In this document: piece by piece, positions 24,747 through 31,496 of the stretch
How the letters are laid out: every line of letters starts with the position of its first letter
Position numbering within the stretch: the stretch's first letter is position 1
Origin: Chryseobacterium sp. FH1
GTDB lineage: Bacteria > Bacteroidota > Bacteroidia > Flavobacteriales > Weeksellaceae
Direction of reading: 5' to 3'
NCBI RefSeq assembly: GCF_000735135.1
Contig: NZ_JPLZ01000006.1
Location: forward strand, 1,550,001-1,614,000
Length of the DNA stretch: 64,000 bases
Position numbers and translations under genes: made by a program
The notes under the pieces: generated by a model
Databases searched by the model: none
What the model was told of the DNA's origin: nothing
What the model saw: the letters and a program-made list of their open reading frames with translations, nothing else

Positions 24747-25799
24747 TGGTTTTATTGATTCAATAATTAAATTAGACAACTTCGTCCTTGCTTGTTCGTT
24801 AGAGCCAAAATACTCTGAAGTCAACTTAATATCCTTTAATTCAAGGTAGTTTTTAAAATTTACAAATGTGTCTTTGAAAAAGTCTCTCGTCAATTTATTT
24901 TGACTCACTCCAATTCTATGAATTGTCGGATAGGCCTTTATTACAGACCCGAATCCAATTGGCTTTGAAATAATGTAATCTTTAGGATTATCCCATTCGG
25001 TTTCAAAAGCATCTCGGACGCCATTAAACAAATTCAAAATTATTTTGAACATAACCGCATCTTGATTATCAATGAAATATTGTCTGAATACCAATTTCTC
25101 GTTTGGTTCGATGCTCTCTCCATTTTTAATTCTACGAGTATCATCGTCAGGATTTTTAGTAATTAACTCTAATAGATACTTAATAAATGTCCCTTGTGAT
25201 AATGAAGCAAAATCTTGATTTTCTTCTTTTTTTCCAAGCATTTTAAGTCTGTTTGAAAATGGAGATCCCTTTTCAATATTTAGTGCTCTTGCCATTTCGT
25301 GACAACTTTTGTAAGGACTTCTCTTATCGGATAGTGCGAAAAGGTCATATATCAAGGACATATTTACCCTTGTTTGTTTACTATTAATTATTGAGAATAC
25401 ATATGCTTTTTGTGAAGGGAAAAGGTCAAACATTAGAACTACTGGCATTTGGAACTTGCTTAAATAGTTGGAAGCCTTTAATCCTTCAAGTCTATGCTGT
25501 CCGTCAATAACTTCACCTAAAACTTCGTCTTCGTTAAATAAAATATAATCTTCGTCAATTCTCACATCTGCATCTTCTTTGACTGCAATAATTATTGGTG
25601 TAGGAAATGTTGCATCAGAATCACCACAATATTTTGCGATGTCTTTGATTCTTGTTGTCGATTGTTCTCGTTGAACAGCATCTGGATTTTCGTGTCTGCG
25701 TTCAACAGTAGCAACTTTTGCTAATACAGATGCATCAATTGAGGTAAGGTAGAAAGTCCCAATTGGTTGTTCTATTTTTAAGTATTTAATTTTCTTCAT
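24723..25799 (-). CDS. DGQHR-domain protein, cassette B
   Basis: The 358-residue protein has the DGQHR motif in EVIDGQHRLEGL (residues 99-103) and FSIINSKQTRVNMSLIYDLFAL. These are hallmarks of the DndB/DGQHR family, which occurs in DNA phosphorothioation and other mobile defence loci. Its ATG overlaps the stop of the upstream membrane-protein gene by 4 bp (ATGA), so translation is coupled. The last residues (KPAANSGLA) are encoded by the attC-like arm, typical of cassette genes whose stop invades the recombination site. No other dnd genes are here. Confidence 0.83.
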   Translation of the reverse strand: MKKIKYLKIEQPIGTFYLTSIDASVLAKVATVERRHENPDAVQREQSTTRIKDIAKYCGDSDATFPTPIIIAVKEDADVRIDEDYILFNEDEVLGEVIDGQHRLEGLKASNYLSKFQMPVVLMFDLFPSQKAYVFSIINSKQTRVNMSLIYDLFALSDKRSPYKSCHEMARALNIEKGSPFSNRLKMLGKKEENQDFASLSQGTFIKYLLELITKNPDDDTRRIKNGESIEPNEKLVFRQYFIDNQDAVMFKIILNLFNGVRDAFETEWDNPKDYIISKPIGFGSVIKAYPTIHRIGVSQNKLTRDFFKDTFVNFKNYLELKDIKLTSEYFGSNEQARTKLSNLIIESIKPAANSGLA

Positions 25800-26392
25800 A
25801 ATTGAATGCCATTTGGGTCTTGATTCAACAAAGGTTCAGCCACTAAAATTTCTTCAACGTGTTCGTCATTTTGCTCATTAAAGAGAGGGTCATTGATGTT
25901 GTTGAAGTTCAAATTGCTTGACTCAAGTCTAAGTATGCAATATCCATATGACGCAAAAATTATTGCAAAAATGTAAATAATAGTTTGAGTAAAATCTATT
26001 CTTAGATTACCTAAGGTTGAACTGCCAATAATTTTGGATTGTATTGATGCGTAAATAATCCCCGTTATGAAAAGGTAGAAAATCGCAATAATTATTGTAA
26101 AGGTTTTTAAAGTTCTGAATTGAATTCTATCAGACTTGATAAAATTCAGGAATATCGGGCCAAGAAGAGAAGCAATTAAGGCAATTGCAAATGTGTAGAA
26201 ACTACCATTCATTGATTCAATATAAATTGAATTTGAAAGGATTGTTTCGCTTGTATAGTGTCGGACTATAAAGTTTGCCAGAATTCCAAACTGCCCTGTC
26301 ACAATTGTGAATAAAAACCAAATGAAGAAGTCGCTTTTGCTCTCCTTTATGACTTTGAATGGGTCTTTGATTAGTATTAAAAGTTTTTTCAT
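25796..26392 (-). CDS. Multi-pass membrane protein, cassette B
   Basis: The 198-residue protein has about four membrane segments (22-45, 66-86, 97-118, 130-150), with a short cytoplasmic N-terminus and an acidic C-terminal tail. No family is recognised. The stop overlaps the DGQHR start (ATGA), so both proteins should be made in similar amounts. A membrane partner beside a nucleic-acid-related sensor is common in abortive-infection systems, but that role is inferred. Confidence 0.7.
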   Translation of the reverse strand: MKKLLILIKDPFKVIKESKSDFFIWFLFTIVTGQFGILANFIVRHYTSETILSNSIYIESMNGSFYTFAIALIASLLGPIFLNFIKSDRIQFRTLKTFTIIIAIFYLFITGIIYASIQSKIIGSSTLGNLRIDFTQTIIYIFAIIFASYGYCILRLESSNLNFNNINDPLFNEQNDEHVEEILVAEPLLNQDPNGIQL

Positions 26393-26429
26393 ATTTTATG
26401 TTGTCGTTAATGTCGGTCTGTCTAAACTT

Positions 26430-26565
26430 GCAGCTAACGGTTTGGGGCTTTGAGATGGTGGGGCAATCGAAGCACAAATCTTCAATTTTGCACAAAAGTT
26501 GAAACGAAGCACAAAAATTGAACTTTGCAGTTTAGCCCCACTACTGCAAAACCCTTGTTATATGC
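26430..26565 (-). repeat. attC-like site 4 (end of cassette A)
   Basis: On the minus strand it begins GCATATAACAAGGGTTTTGC and ends AGCCCCAAACCGTTAGCTGC. The inner arms GTAGTGGGGC and GCCCCACCATC pair. The central part repeats the word TTTTGTGC/GCTTCG. GCATATAAC complements GTTATATGC at the cassette start (27379-27387) over 9 bp. Confidence 0.78.
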
Positions 26566-26576
26566 TGTGCTTGTTG

Positions 26577-27377
26577 TCATTCGGTTGTTGGTAATAATTT
26601 GTCTATTAAATATCGTTTCCATTTTTCGCCTATAAATTCACAGTTTCCGCTATTGATTTTAGCATTTGGAAAGTCGGAAAGAACTGTTGTTAAGTCGTTC
26701 CAAACATATTTCAACTCTTCGTCCTTGTTTTCAAAACTCAAACTCAAACTCAGTTTTCCGTTTTCTATTTTTAAATACTTAAGAAATATGCCTTCTTGTG
26801 TTGTGTTAATTCTGTCAGCAAGTTGTATGTAATAACCTTGATAGTCTGGATACGGAACTTGTTCTGGTAGTCTTTCGGCACCTGCGTAATAACGAAACAA
26901 AATTTCGTGTCCGAACTTACTTAATTTCTCTTTCCAAAATTCAGGTCTTGGAATTTCTGAAAGATCTGTTGTCAAATACATTTCTGTCTCGCTTGCCCAA
27001 GGCTTAAAAGTCGTTTTTATTAATTCTTGTTCTTCAATTTCAAAACTGTCCGCTACAAGTTTAAAAGTCGCAGGAGTTGAGAAATCTAAGCAAATACCAT
27101 TTTCAACTTTACTTGCTTCAATACATTCAATGTAATTGTCGTCACCGACATTTACCACATCTTTTTAAAAAGTCCATTCATAAATTTTATTAGGAATGAC
27201 TTTGAAAGATAAAATGTGTCTTTCAGAATTTGCCTTATAGTTCGCTTTCACATTATAACCAACAATAATTTCAAGTGGTTTTTCCTTAATTGCTAATACG
27301 TGTCCGTCTTCAAAATAGAAGTTGTCGGACAACCATTTGTCAAGGTCGTTAAATGTTTGTATGGTCGTTTTTAGCAT
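26577..27377 (-). pseudogene. Unknown protein gene split by an in-frame TAA, cassette A
   Basis: Two coding stretches, MLKTTIQTFNDLDKWLSDNF...NKIYEWTF and KDVVNVGDDNYIECIEASK...DKLLPTTE, lie in the same frame separated only by the TAA at 27165-27167 (context TTTTTAAAAAG). Without the stop the protein would be about 266 residues. No family is recognised; the acidic, tryptophan-containing composition resembles small immunity-type proteins. Use of a downstream GTG (27158) as a real second start is possible but unlikely. I chose the ATG at 27377 because the one at 27389 lies in the cassette junction. Confidence 0.65.
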
Positions 27378-27378
27378 T

Positions 27379-27387
27379 GCATATAAC
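27379..27387 (-). promoter_or_regulatory. Cassette array entry point GTTATATGC (attI/attC core)
   Basis: This 9-bp word is the reverse complement of the start of attC-like site 4 (26557-26565 on the plus strand reads the same GTTATATGC). It marks the first-cassette junction, with no hairpin site upstream of it. Confidence 0.55.
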
Positions 27388-27645
27388 ATTTGTTTTTACA
27401 CATTGCGTCAACCGATACTATATGATATTCGCAAAGCCATTTATGATACTAAGATAAGATTTTATTTTGATGAATTGATTATTAGTTTCATACAGTTTTA
27501 TTTCAGTAGAATCTTTCATTGGATTGACGAATTTTTTACTTTTTAATGCCGTATGTTTAAAAAAGGGATTGCAAATACTTTAAAATTTCTAAACGTATTT
27601 CACCATTAATATAATTTCTTTAACGACACAAACTTATTTTAAAAC

Positions 27646-27673
27646 AAAAATCCCAACTCTCATCAGGATTTTT
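27646..27673. terminator. Terminator of the XRE gene
   Basis: AAAAATCC (27646-27653) and GGATTTTT (27666-27673) pair around a 12-nt loop, with A/T runs on both sides. It overlaps the stop codon of the XRE gene. Confidence 0.65.
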
Positions 27674-27944
27674 TACTTTTAATTTCTTTAATATCGTATT
27701 TCTTATCTCGGAAGGGTTCATCAGGAAGAAAATCTTTAATGGAGCATCCTAATGTTATTGCAATTAGATTTAGATGGATTAAATTATATTTTGCTTTTTT
27801 AGATGGAGCTTCTATCTGTGAAATAAATCCAATATTCTTCCCAATAGAAAGTGAGAGCTCCTCTTGGGTGACACTCTTTGATTCTCGTATTTCTTTAACA
27901 CGTTTTATAACATATCTTTCTATTTCTTCTAATGATTCATTCAT
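27663..27944 (-). CDS. XRE family transcriptional regulator
   Basis: The 93-residue protein has an HTH domain at about 12-72 (VKEIRESKSVTQEELSLSIGKNIGFISQIEAPSKKAKYNL), matching Cro/CI-type helix-turn-helix folds, and a basic C-terminal tail. It is divergent from the structured RNA/sigma/Cas12f-like unit. A perfect 16-bp palindrome lies 35 bp upstream of its start. It probably represses itself and the divergent promoter; this is inferred from position. Confidence 0.85.
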   Translation of the reverse strand: MNESLEEIERYVIKRVKEIRESKSVTQEELSLSIGKNIGFISQIEAPSKKAKYNLIHLNLIAITLGCSIKDFLPDEPFRDKKYDIKEIKSKKS

Positions 27945-27978
27945 AAACCAAAGTGAATGAAAAACATCAAAAAATATT

Positions 27979-27994
27979 ATGTACTATAGTACAT
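27979..27994. promoter_or_regulatory. Palindromic operator ATGTACTATAGTACAT
   Basis: It is a perfect 16-bp palindrome in the divergent gap, 17 bp upstream of the TATATTTG box of the rightward RNA and 34 bp before the XRE start. This is the expected place for an XRE dimer to control both directions. Confidence 0.65.
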
Positions 27995-28011
27995 ATTTTA
28001 GAAAAAATTTT

Positions 28012-28019
28012 TATATTTG
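28012..28019 (+). promoter_or_regulatory. -7 box TATATTTG of the structured RNA
   Basis: It matches TAnnTTTG exactly. No good TTG is present at the -33 position; the operator at 27979-27994 covers that area. Transcription would begin at about 28025. Confidence 0.5.
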
Positions 28020-28025
28020 TAAAAT

Positions 28026-28231
28026 AAGTTATTGAAATGTAACTTTGCGATACTTCAAAGAAATATAGAAGCTATTGCTTAGAATCTCGAACTGAAAACT
28101 GGTAATTTTTAATATGCGAGAGGATAAGTAAAGTAGCTCACGACCTAGGCGTGAGCTCACTTATCTGCATATAAGGTATACCAGTGCCCCAGTTCGGATA
28201 TGTTGAGTTTCACGCCATTTATTTTTTTTTT
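28026..28231 (+). ncRNA. Structured RNA, candidate guide RNA of the Cas12f-like protein
   Basis: A single long hairpin contains five stacked perfect helices: CGAACTG/CAGTTCG (28088-28094 with 28190-28196), ACTGGTA/TACCAGT (28098-28104 with 28179-28185), ATATGC/GCATAT (28112-28117 with 28167-28172), GATAAGT/ACTTATC (28123-28129 with 28159-28165) and AGCTCACG/CGTGAGCT (28135-28142 with 28150-28157). Two small stems precede it (CTTTG..CAAAG and AAGC..GCTT). A 25-nt unpaired tail (28197-28221) starting GATATGTTGAG and a T10 tract follow. Scaffold, then guide-sized tail, then T-run is the layout of Cas12f/TnpB guide RNAs. The tail's target was not found in the window. Ends are approximate. Confidence 0.7.
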
Positions 28232-28328
28232 GTAAAATGAAGCGAGATAGTGCATAAATGGTAAAGACAATTCATACTGAAATCTAAGCAGTTTCTTTTA
28301 GCAATCATTAAGCTGAAAAATACCGCTT

Positions 28329-29144
28329 ATGAAAAGAACAAACACTCTGCTCCGAAAGCTCAACGATCATCAGTTATATGAACTGCTGAAAAAAGGAAAT
28401 CCCGCCGCTCTGGAACATATTCATAAACGTTATAAAAGACTTCTTTTCTGGATCGGAAAACAAATGCTTGATGATGATTTTGTTGTAGAAACTTTAGTTC
28501 AGGATACATTTCTTAAACTCTGGCTACAACGTGATTCCATTGAAACGCCAAATCATATTCTTGGCTTTTTACGGTTCGTTCTGAAAAGGGACTGTATAAC
28601 CTATTACAATACTCCGAAAAATAAATTCGCACGCTTAACTGCTTCTCTTGAAAGTTTTGAGAACTATCAGGATTATCTTATCGGATATGATCCTATGCAA
28701 GACAAAGAACATCTTCTTTGCCAGGAATCCGATCAGAAAAATTTTGATGAAATCAATAAGGTCTTAAAGGTGATAAACCCCAAAAGAAAACACCTGATTG
28801 AACTTTGCCTTCAATATGGATTTCGGTACAAACCTATTGCAGAAGCAATGGGAAGCAGTGTAAAAGATATTAGCAATGAGGTAACTAGGGCAATAGATGA
28901 TCTAAGAAAAATCTTGAGAGCAAATTCTAATGAAGAGCTAGCGATTGAATCTCAGAAAGACAAGGTTCACCAAGATGAACTCAGCAGTCAACAAATTGAA
29001 ATCATAAAAAGAAGATTTGAACAGAAATCTTCATTTGCAGTGATTGCACGAGAACTCAAACTTTCCGAAGAAAAAGTCCATCAGGAGTTTCTTTATGCCT
29101 ATCAATATTTACAGAACCGAAACAAGTCTGAAATAACTACTTGA
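28329..29144 (+). CDS. ECF-like sigma factor with an extra C-terminal HTH
   Basis: The 271-residue protein has sigma region 2 at about 25-95 (AALEHIHKRYKRLLFWIGKQ, VETLVQDTFLKLWLQRD) and a region 4-like HTH at about 145-197 (LIELCLQYGFRYKPIAEAMGSS...). It then adds a second HTH-like segment at 218-262 (SSQQIEIIKRRFEQKSSFAVIARELKLSEEKV) that ordinary ECF factors of 170-200 residues lack. No anti-sigma gene is adjacent. It is separated by 1 bp from the Cas12f-like gene, so the two are co-translated. The pairing indicates a sigma factor recruited by an RNA-guided protein. Confidence 0.82.
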   Translation: MKRTNTLLRKLNDHQLYELLKKGNPAALEHIHKRYKRLLFWIGKQMLDDDFVVETLVQDTFLKLWLQRDSIETPNHILGFLRFVLKRDCITYYNTPKNKFARLTASLESFENYQDYLIGYDPMQDKEHLLCQESDQKNFDEINKVLKVINPKRKHLIELCLQYGFRYKPIAEAMGSSVKDISNEVTRAIDDLRKILRANSNEELAIESQKDKVHQDELSSQQIEIIKRRFEQKSSFAVIARELKLSEEKVHQEFLYAYQYLQNRNKSEITT

Positions 29145-29145
29145 T

Positions 29146-30240
29146 ATGGAAAAATCCACAATAACACTTACCCGAAAAATTCAGTTGTTGATCGATGTTC
29201 CATCGGATCAAAAAAATGAAATGTGGGAAAAACTTTATCGGTATCAGAACCGCTGTTTCCGTGCAGCCAATTTGATTGCTTCCCATTTGTATGTTCAGGA
29301 AATGATCAAAGATTTCTTTTACCTCACCGAAGAAATCCAATATAAGTTGGCCGATGAAAAAAAAGATCACATGGGAATGTTTAACCGTTCAAAAACTGGC
29401 ACTACAGCACGAATGGTATTTGACCATTTCAAAGGAGAAATCCCGACCGATATTCTGGGAAGTTTGAACAATACAATTCAATCAACTTTCTCTAAAAACA
29501 AAGCAGACTACTGGCAGGGAACAAAATCATTGAGAAATTTTAAGAAAGACATTCCGATTCCACTTCCGGTTAAATGCATTAGTAAAATGAGATATGACGA
29601 AGAAACTAAAGCGTTTTGTTTCAATATGTTTGCAATTCCTATCAAAACATTCTTAGGAAAAGACTATACTGATAAGCGAGTGATAATGGAACGTCTGCTA
29701 AAAGAAGAGATAAAGCTTTGCACCTCGCAGATCCAACTGAAAGACAGGAAAATCTTCTGGCTTGCAGTTTTTGAATTTGAAAAGGAAGAATATTTTTTAA
29801 AACCTGAAATCATTGCAGAAGCTTCCCTGTCTCTTGAACATCCTATAGTAGCAAAAGCCAACAATGCACGAATCGACATTGGTTCAAAAGAAGAGTTTTT
29901 GTATCGCAGGCTTGCAATTCAGGCAGGTCAAAAAAGGATTCAAGAAAGTATTGCCTACGCTCGTTCCGGAAAAGGAGCTAAGCGCAAACACAAGGCACTG
30001 TATAAAACAGATAAGCTGGAAAGCAGATACGTAAGCAATCGGCTTCACCTGTATAGCCGAAAACTTATAGATTTCTGTATCAAGCAACAGGCAGGTACAC
30101 TTGTTCTAAAAAATCAGGATGACAAAATTGGCATTGCAAAAGAACGGGAATTCGTGCTTCGTAATTGGAGTTATTACGAGTTGCAGACCAAAATAAAATA
30201 CAAAGCTGAAAAAGCTGGAATTGAATTGATCATTGGATAG
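29146..30240 (+). CDS. Nuclease-dead Cas12f/TnpB-like RNA-guided protein
   Basis: The 364-residue protein keeps the Cas12f/TnpB core: a helical and wedge-like N-terminal region (1-220), IGSKEEFLYRRLAIQAGQKR (246-264), a basic SGKGAKRKHKALYKTDKLESRYVSNRLHLYSRKLIDF (274-310), and RNWSYYELQTKIKYKAEKAGI (339-359). The RuvC-I Asp position reads SLSLEHPIVA (227-236), the RuvC-II Glu position reads LVLKNQDD (319-326), and the protein stops before the zinc finger and RuvC-III Asp. It should bind guide RNA and DNA without cutting. The gene is coupled to the sigma gene (1-bp gap). Confidence 0.82.
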   Translation: MEKSTITLTRKIQLLIDVPSDQKNEMWEKLYRYQNRCFRAANLIASHLYVQEMIKDFFYLTEEIQYKLADEKKDHMGMFNRSKTGTTARMVFDHFKGEIPTDILGSLNNTIQSTFSKNKADYWQGTKSLRNFKKDIPIPLPVKCISKMRYDEETKAFCFNMFAIPIKTFLGKDYTDKRVIMERLLKEEIKLCTSQIQLKDRKIFWLAVFEFEKEEYFLKPEIIAEASLSLEHPIVAKANNARIDIGSKEEFLYRRLAIQAGQKRIQESIAYARSGKGAKRKHKALYKTDKLESRYVSNRLHLYSRKLIDFCIKQQAGTLVLKNQDDKIGIAKEREFVLRNWSYYELQTKIKYKAEKAGIELIIG

Positions 30241-30249
30241 CTAAAAAAT

Positions 30250-30340
30250 AACGAGGGTGCTTGTAAACCCGCAGGGTGAGGTCTTGAACACTCACTAAAT
30301 ACTTTAGAAGTATATACAACGGCGTGGGTTCTTTTTTTTT
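30250..30340 (+). ncRNA. Second structured RNA downstream of the Cas12f-like gene
   Basis: Beginning 10 bp after the stop codon there are two clear stems, GTGAG/CTCAC (30276-30280 with 30291-30295) and ATACTT/AAGTAT (30299-30304 with 30308-30313). AAACCCGC (30265-30272) can pair with GCGTGGGTT (30322-30330, one bulge), and a T9 tract follows at once. TnpB omega RNAs sit in exactly this place. It may be an omega-RNA-like guide or partner RNA, or only the operon terminator. Confidence 0.5.
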
Positions 30341-30406
30341 AAAATAAAAACTTGAACCTTATTGAAATCAACTAATTTAATTTTAAAAAATTCTAAAATT
30401 AAATTA

Positions 30407-30445
30407 AAAACTTCTCTTTGAAAGCAATCAAAGAGAGGTTTTTAT
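30407..30445. terminator. Bidirectional terminator AAACTTCTCTTTG / CAAAGAGAGGTTT
   Basis: A 13-bp stem with one G-U pair and an 8-nt loop (30408-30441), with A-rich sequence on one side and TTTATT on the other. It separates the rightward sigma/Cas12f-like unit from the leftward operon at 30505-31712. Confidence 0.75.
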
Positions 30446-30471
30446 TATAATCTTAGTATTGAAATTTCGGA

Positions 30472-30488
30472 GTTGTCCAACGGACAAC
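30472..30488. other. Perfect short hairpin GTTGTCC-AAC-GGACAAC
   Basis: A 7-bp stem with a triloop lies 17 bp beyond the stop of the gene at 30505. It is probably a terminator element or RNA stabiliser for the leftward operon; no T-run follows. Confidence 0.45.
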
Positions 30489-30504
30489 CGCATTAGCTGT
30501 AATA

Positions 30505-30708
30505 CTAATTTTTCTTACCACAGTTTGGACAATATAAAGGTGCTACCGCAAAAGATTTTGTTAGAATATCTCCAGAAATTAAATTTCGCTTTAAATTTTC
30601 GTCGCTATCGAGCAATCTTAATATTGACAAGGTTTTTCTATCATCATCTGATAGAAAAAGTTTTGCTTCTAATTCATTCTTAAGGTTTTGTAATTTTTCT
30701 GTTAACAT
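30505..30708 (-). CDS. Small CxxC protein, paralogue of 31497-31712
   Basis: The 67-residue protein has a helical N-terminus (MLTEKLQNLKNELEAKL) and a C-terminal APLYCPNCGKK knuckle with Cys60 and Cys63. Its relative at 31497-31712 has the same start (MLTKKLRELKQQL) and end (APSICQLCGKK). Both flank a membrane protein in one operon. The family is not recognised. Two Cys are half a zinc site, so it may dimerise around zinc or pair with its paralogue. Confidence 0.75.
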   Translation of the reverse strand: MLTEKLQNLKNELEAKLFLSDDDRKTLSILRLLDSDENLKRNLISGDILTKSFAVAPLYCPNCGKKN

Positions 30709-30717
30709 GATAATTAT

Positions 30718-31494
30718 TTAAATTGATTCAAATAGTGCTGATACTTTCTTAGTTAGTTTACTTCCAATAAAATTCTCTGCTAATCCTAGAAAAATTCCAA
30801 AAATAATTGAAACAAAAGGGTCAGATTCAATTTCGGTTGTAGATATGGATCCAAATTGAAGTATTATAACCTTTTTATAAAACAGAAGAGAAAATACTAA
30901 TGCAATTGAACTAATAAATATTAACTTTAAATAAGGTTCTAGACGATCTTGTTCAATAGTTGTCAATTCCTCAAATGATAAAATGGTTTTTCTAGTTCCG
31001 AATGACAACCAAATCCCAAATAAGCAAGAAGACCAAACTAATAAAAAATTAGTGAATGTATTTAAACTCTCTAATAATTCATCATCAGTCTGGAAATGAT
31101 AGTAACTCTTAAAACCTAATGCTACAATAAGAGGTAAAATACCTAAATTAATTGCTTTAAATCCTAATTTTTTAAAGTAGCTATTTTTAATTTCACCTGA
31201 TTTTTTATCAATTATTTCAAGTTTTAATTGTGCTAATGCATTGAAAGATATTGTTGGCTGTGCATTATCAGGAACTAATCCAGCTTGTGCTAGAGATAAT
31301 AGTTGGTTAAAATAATGTTGAAGTTCAATTTGGGAGTTTTCAAATAATTTTCTAACAACAACTAATGTTTTCTCAATATCAATATGCAGTTTTTGTTGAT
31401 TTTCTGTTACTTGCTCAATGTCAGGTTTAATTGAAAAAACTATATCATGTGGAGTATTTGTATTAGCAGAAACGATATAACAACCTTTTTCCAT
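30718..31494 (-). CDS. Membrane protein between two paralogous CxxC proteins
   Basis: I chose the ATG at 31494 (MEKGCYIVSANTN), 2 bp after the upstream stop; a longer frame overlaps that gene. The 258-residue product has a soluble N-terminal half with a helical stretch (QVTENQQKLHIDIEKTLVVVRKLFENSQIELQHYFNQLLSLA). Four membrane segments follow: AINLGILPLIVALGF, FTNFLLVWSSCLFGIWLSF, LKLIFISSIALVFSLLFY and FVSIIFGIFLGLAENFIG. No function can be assigned. Confidence 0.72.
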   Translation of the reverse strand: MEKGCYIVSANTNTPHDIVFSIKPDIEQVTENQQKLHIDIEKTLVVVRKLFENSQIELQHYFNQLLSLAQAGLVPDNAQPTISFNALAQLKLEIIDKKSGEIKNSYFKKLGFKAINLGILPLIVALGFKSYYHFQTDDELLESLNTFTNFLLVWSSCLFGIWLSFGTRKTILSFEELTTIEQDRLEPYLKLIFISSIALVFSLLFYKKVIILQFGSISTTEIESDPFVSIIFGIFLGLAENFIGSKLTKKVSALFESI

Positions 31495-31496
31495 CT

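Larger units (their letters stand above)
21277..27387 (-). mobile_element. Integron-like gene cassette array lacking an integrase
   Basis: Four cassettes in the same orientation are separated by 130-140 bp hairpin sites (21277-21418, 22525-22655, 24613-24746, 26430-26565). On the minus strand each cassette opens with TTA.. and its own downstream site opens with the complementary ..TAAC word. The pairs are GTTATATGC/GCATATAAC for the first cassette, GTTAGCTGC/GCAGCTAAC for the second and GTTAGCA/TGCTAAC for the third. The fourth is degraded but keeps ATTG/CAAT. The words differ between neighbours, so complementarity follows the cassette and not the local hairpin, which is diagnostic of circular-cassette insertion. 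No tyrosine recombinase is in the window. Confidence 0.75.

Noticed and set aside
27945-30500. A CRISPR array beside the Cas12f-like gene
   Set aside because: No repeat of 20 or more bases with spacers is present on either side; the guide-like RNA is single-copy.
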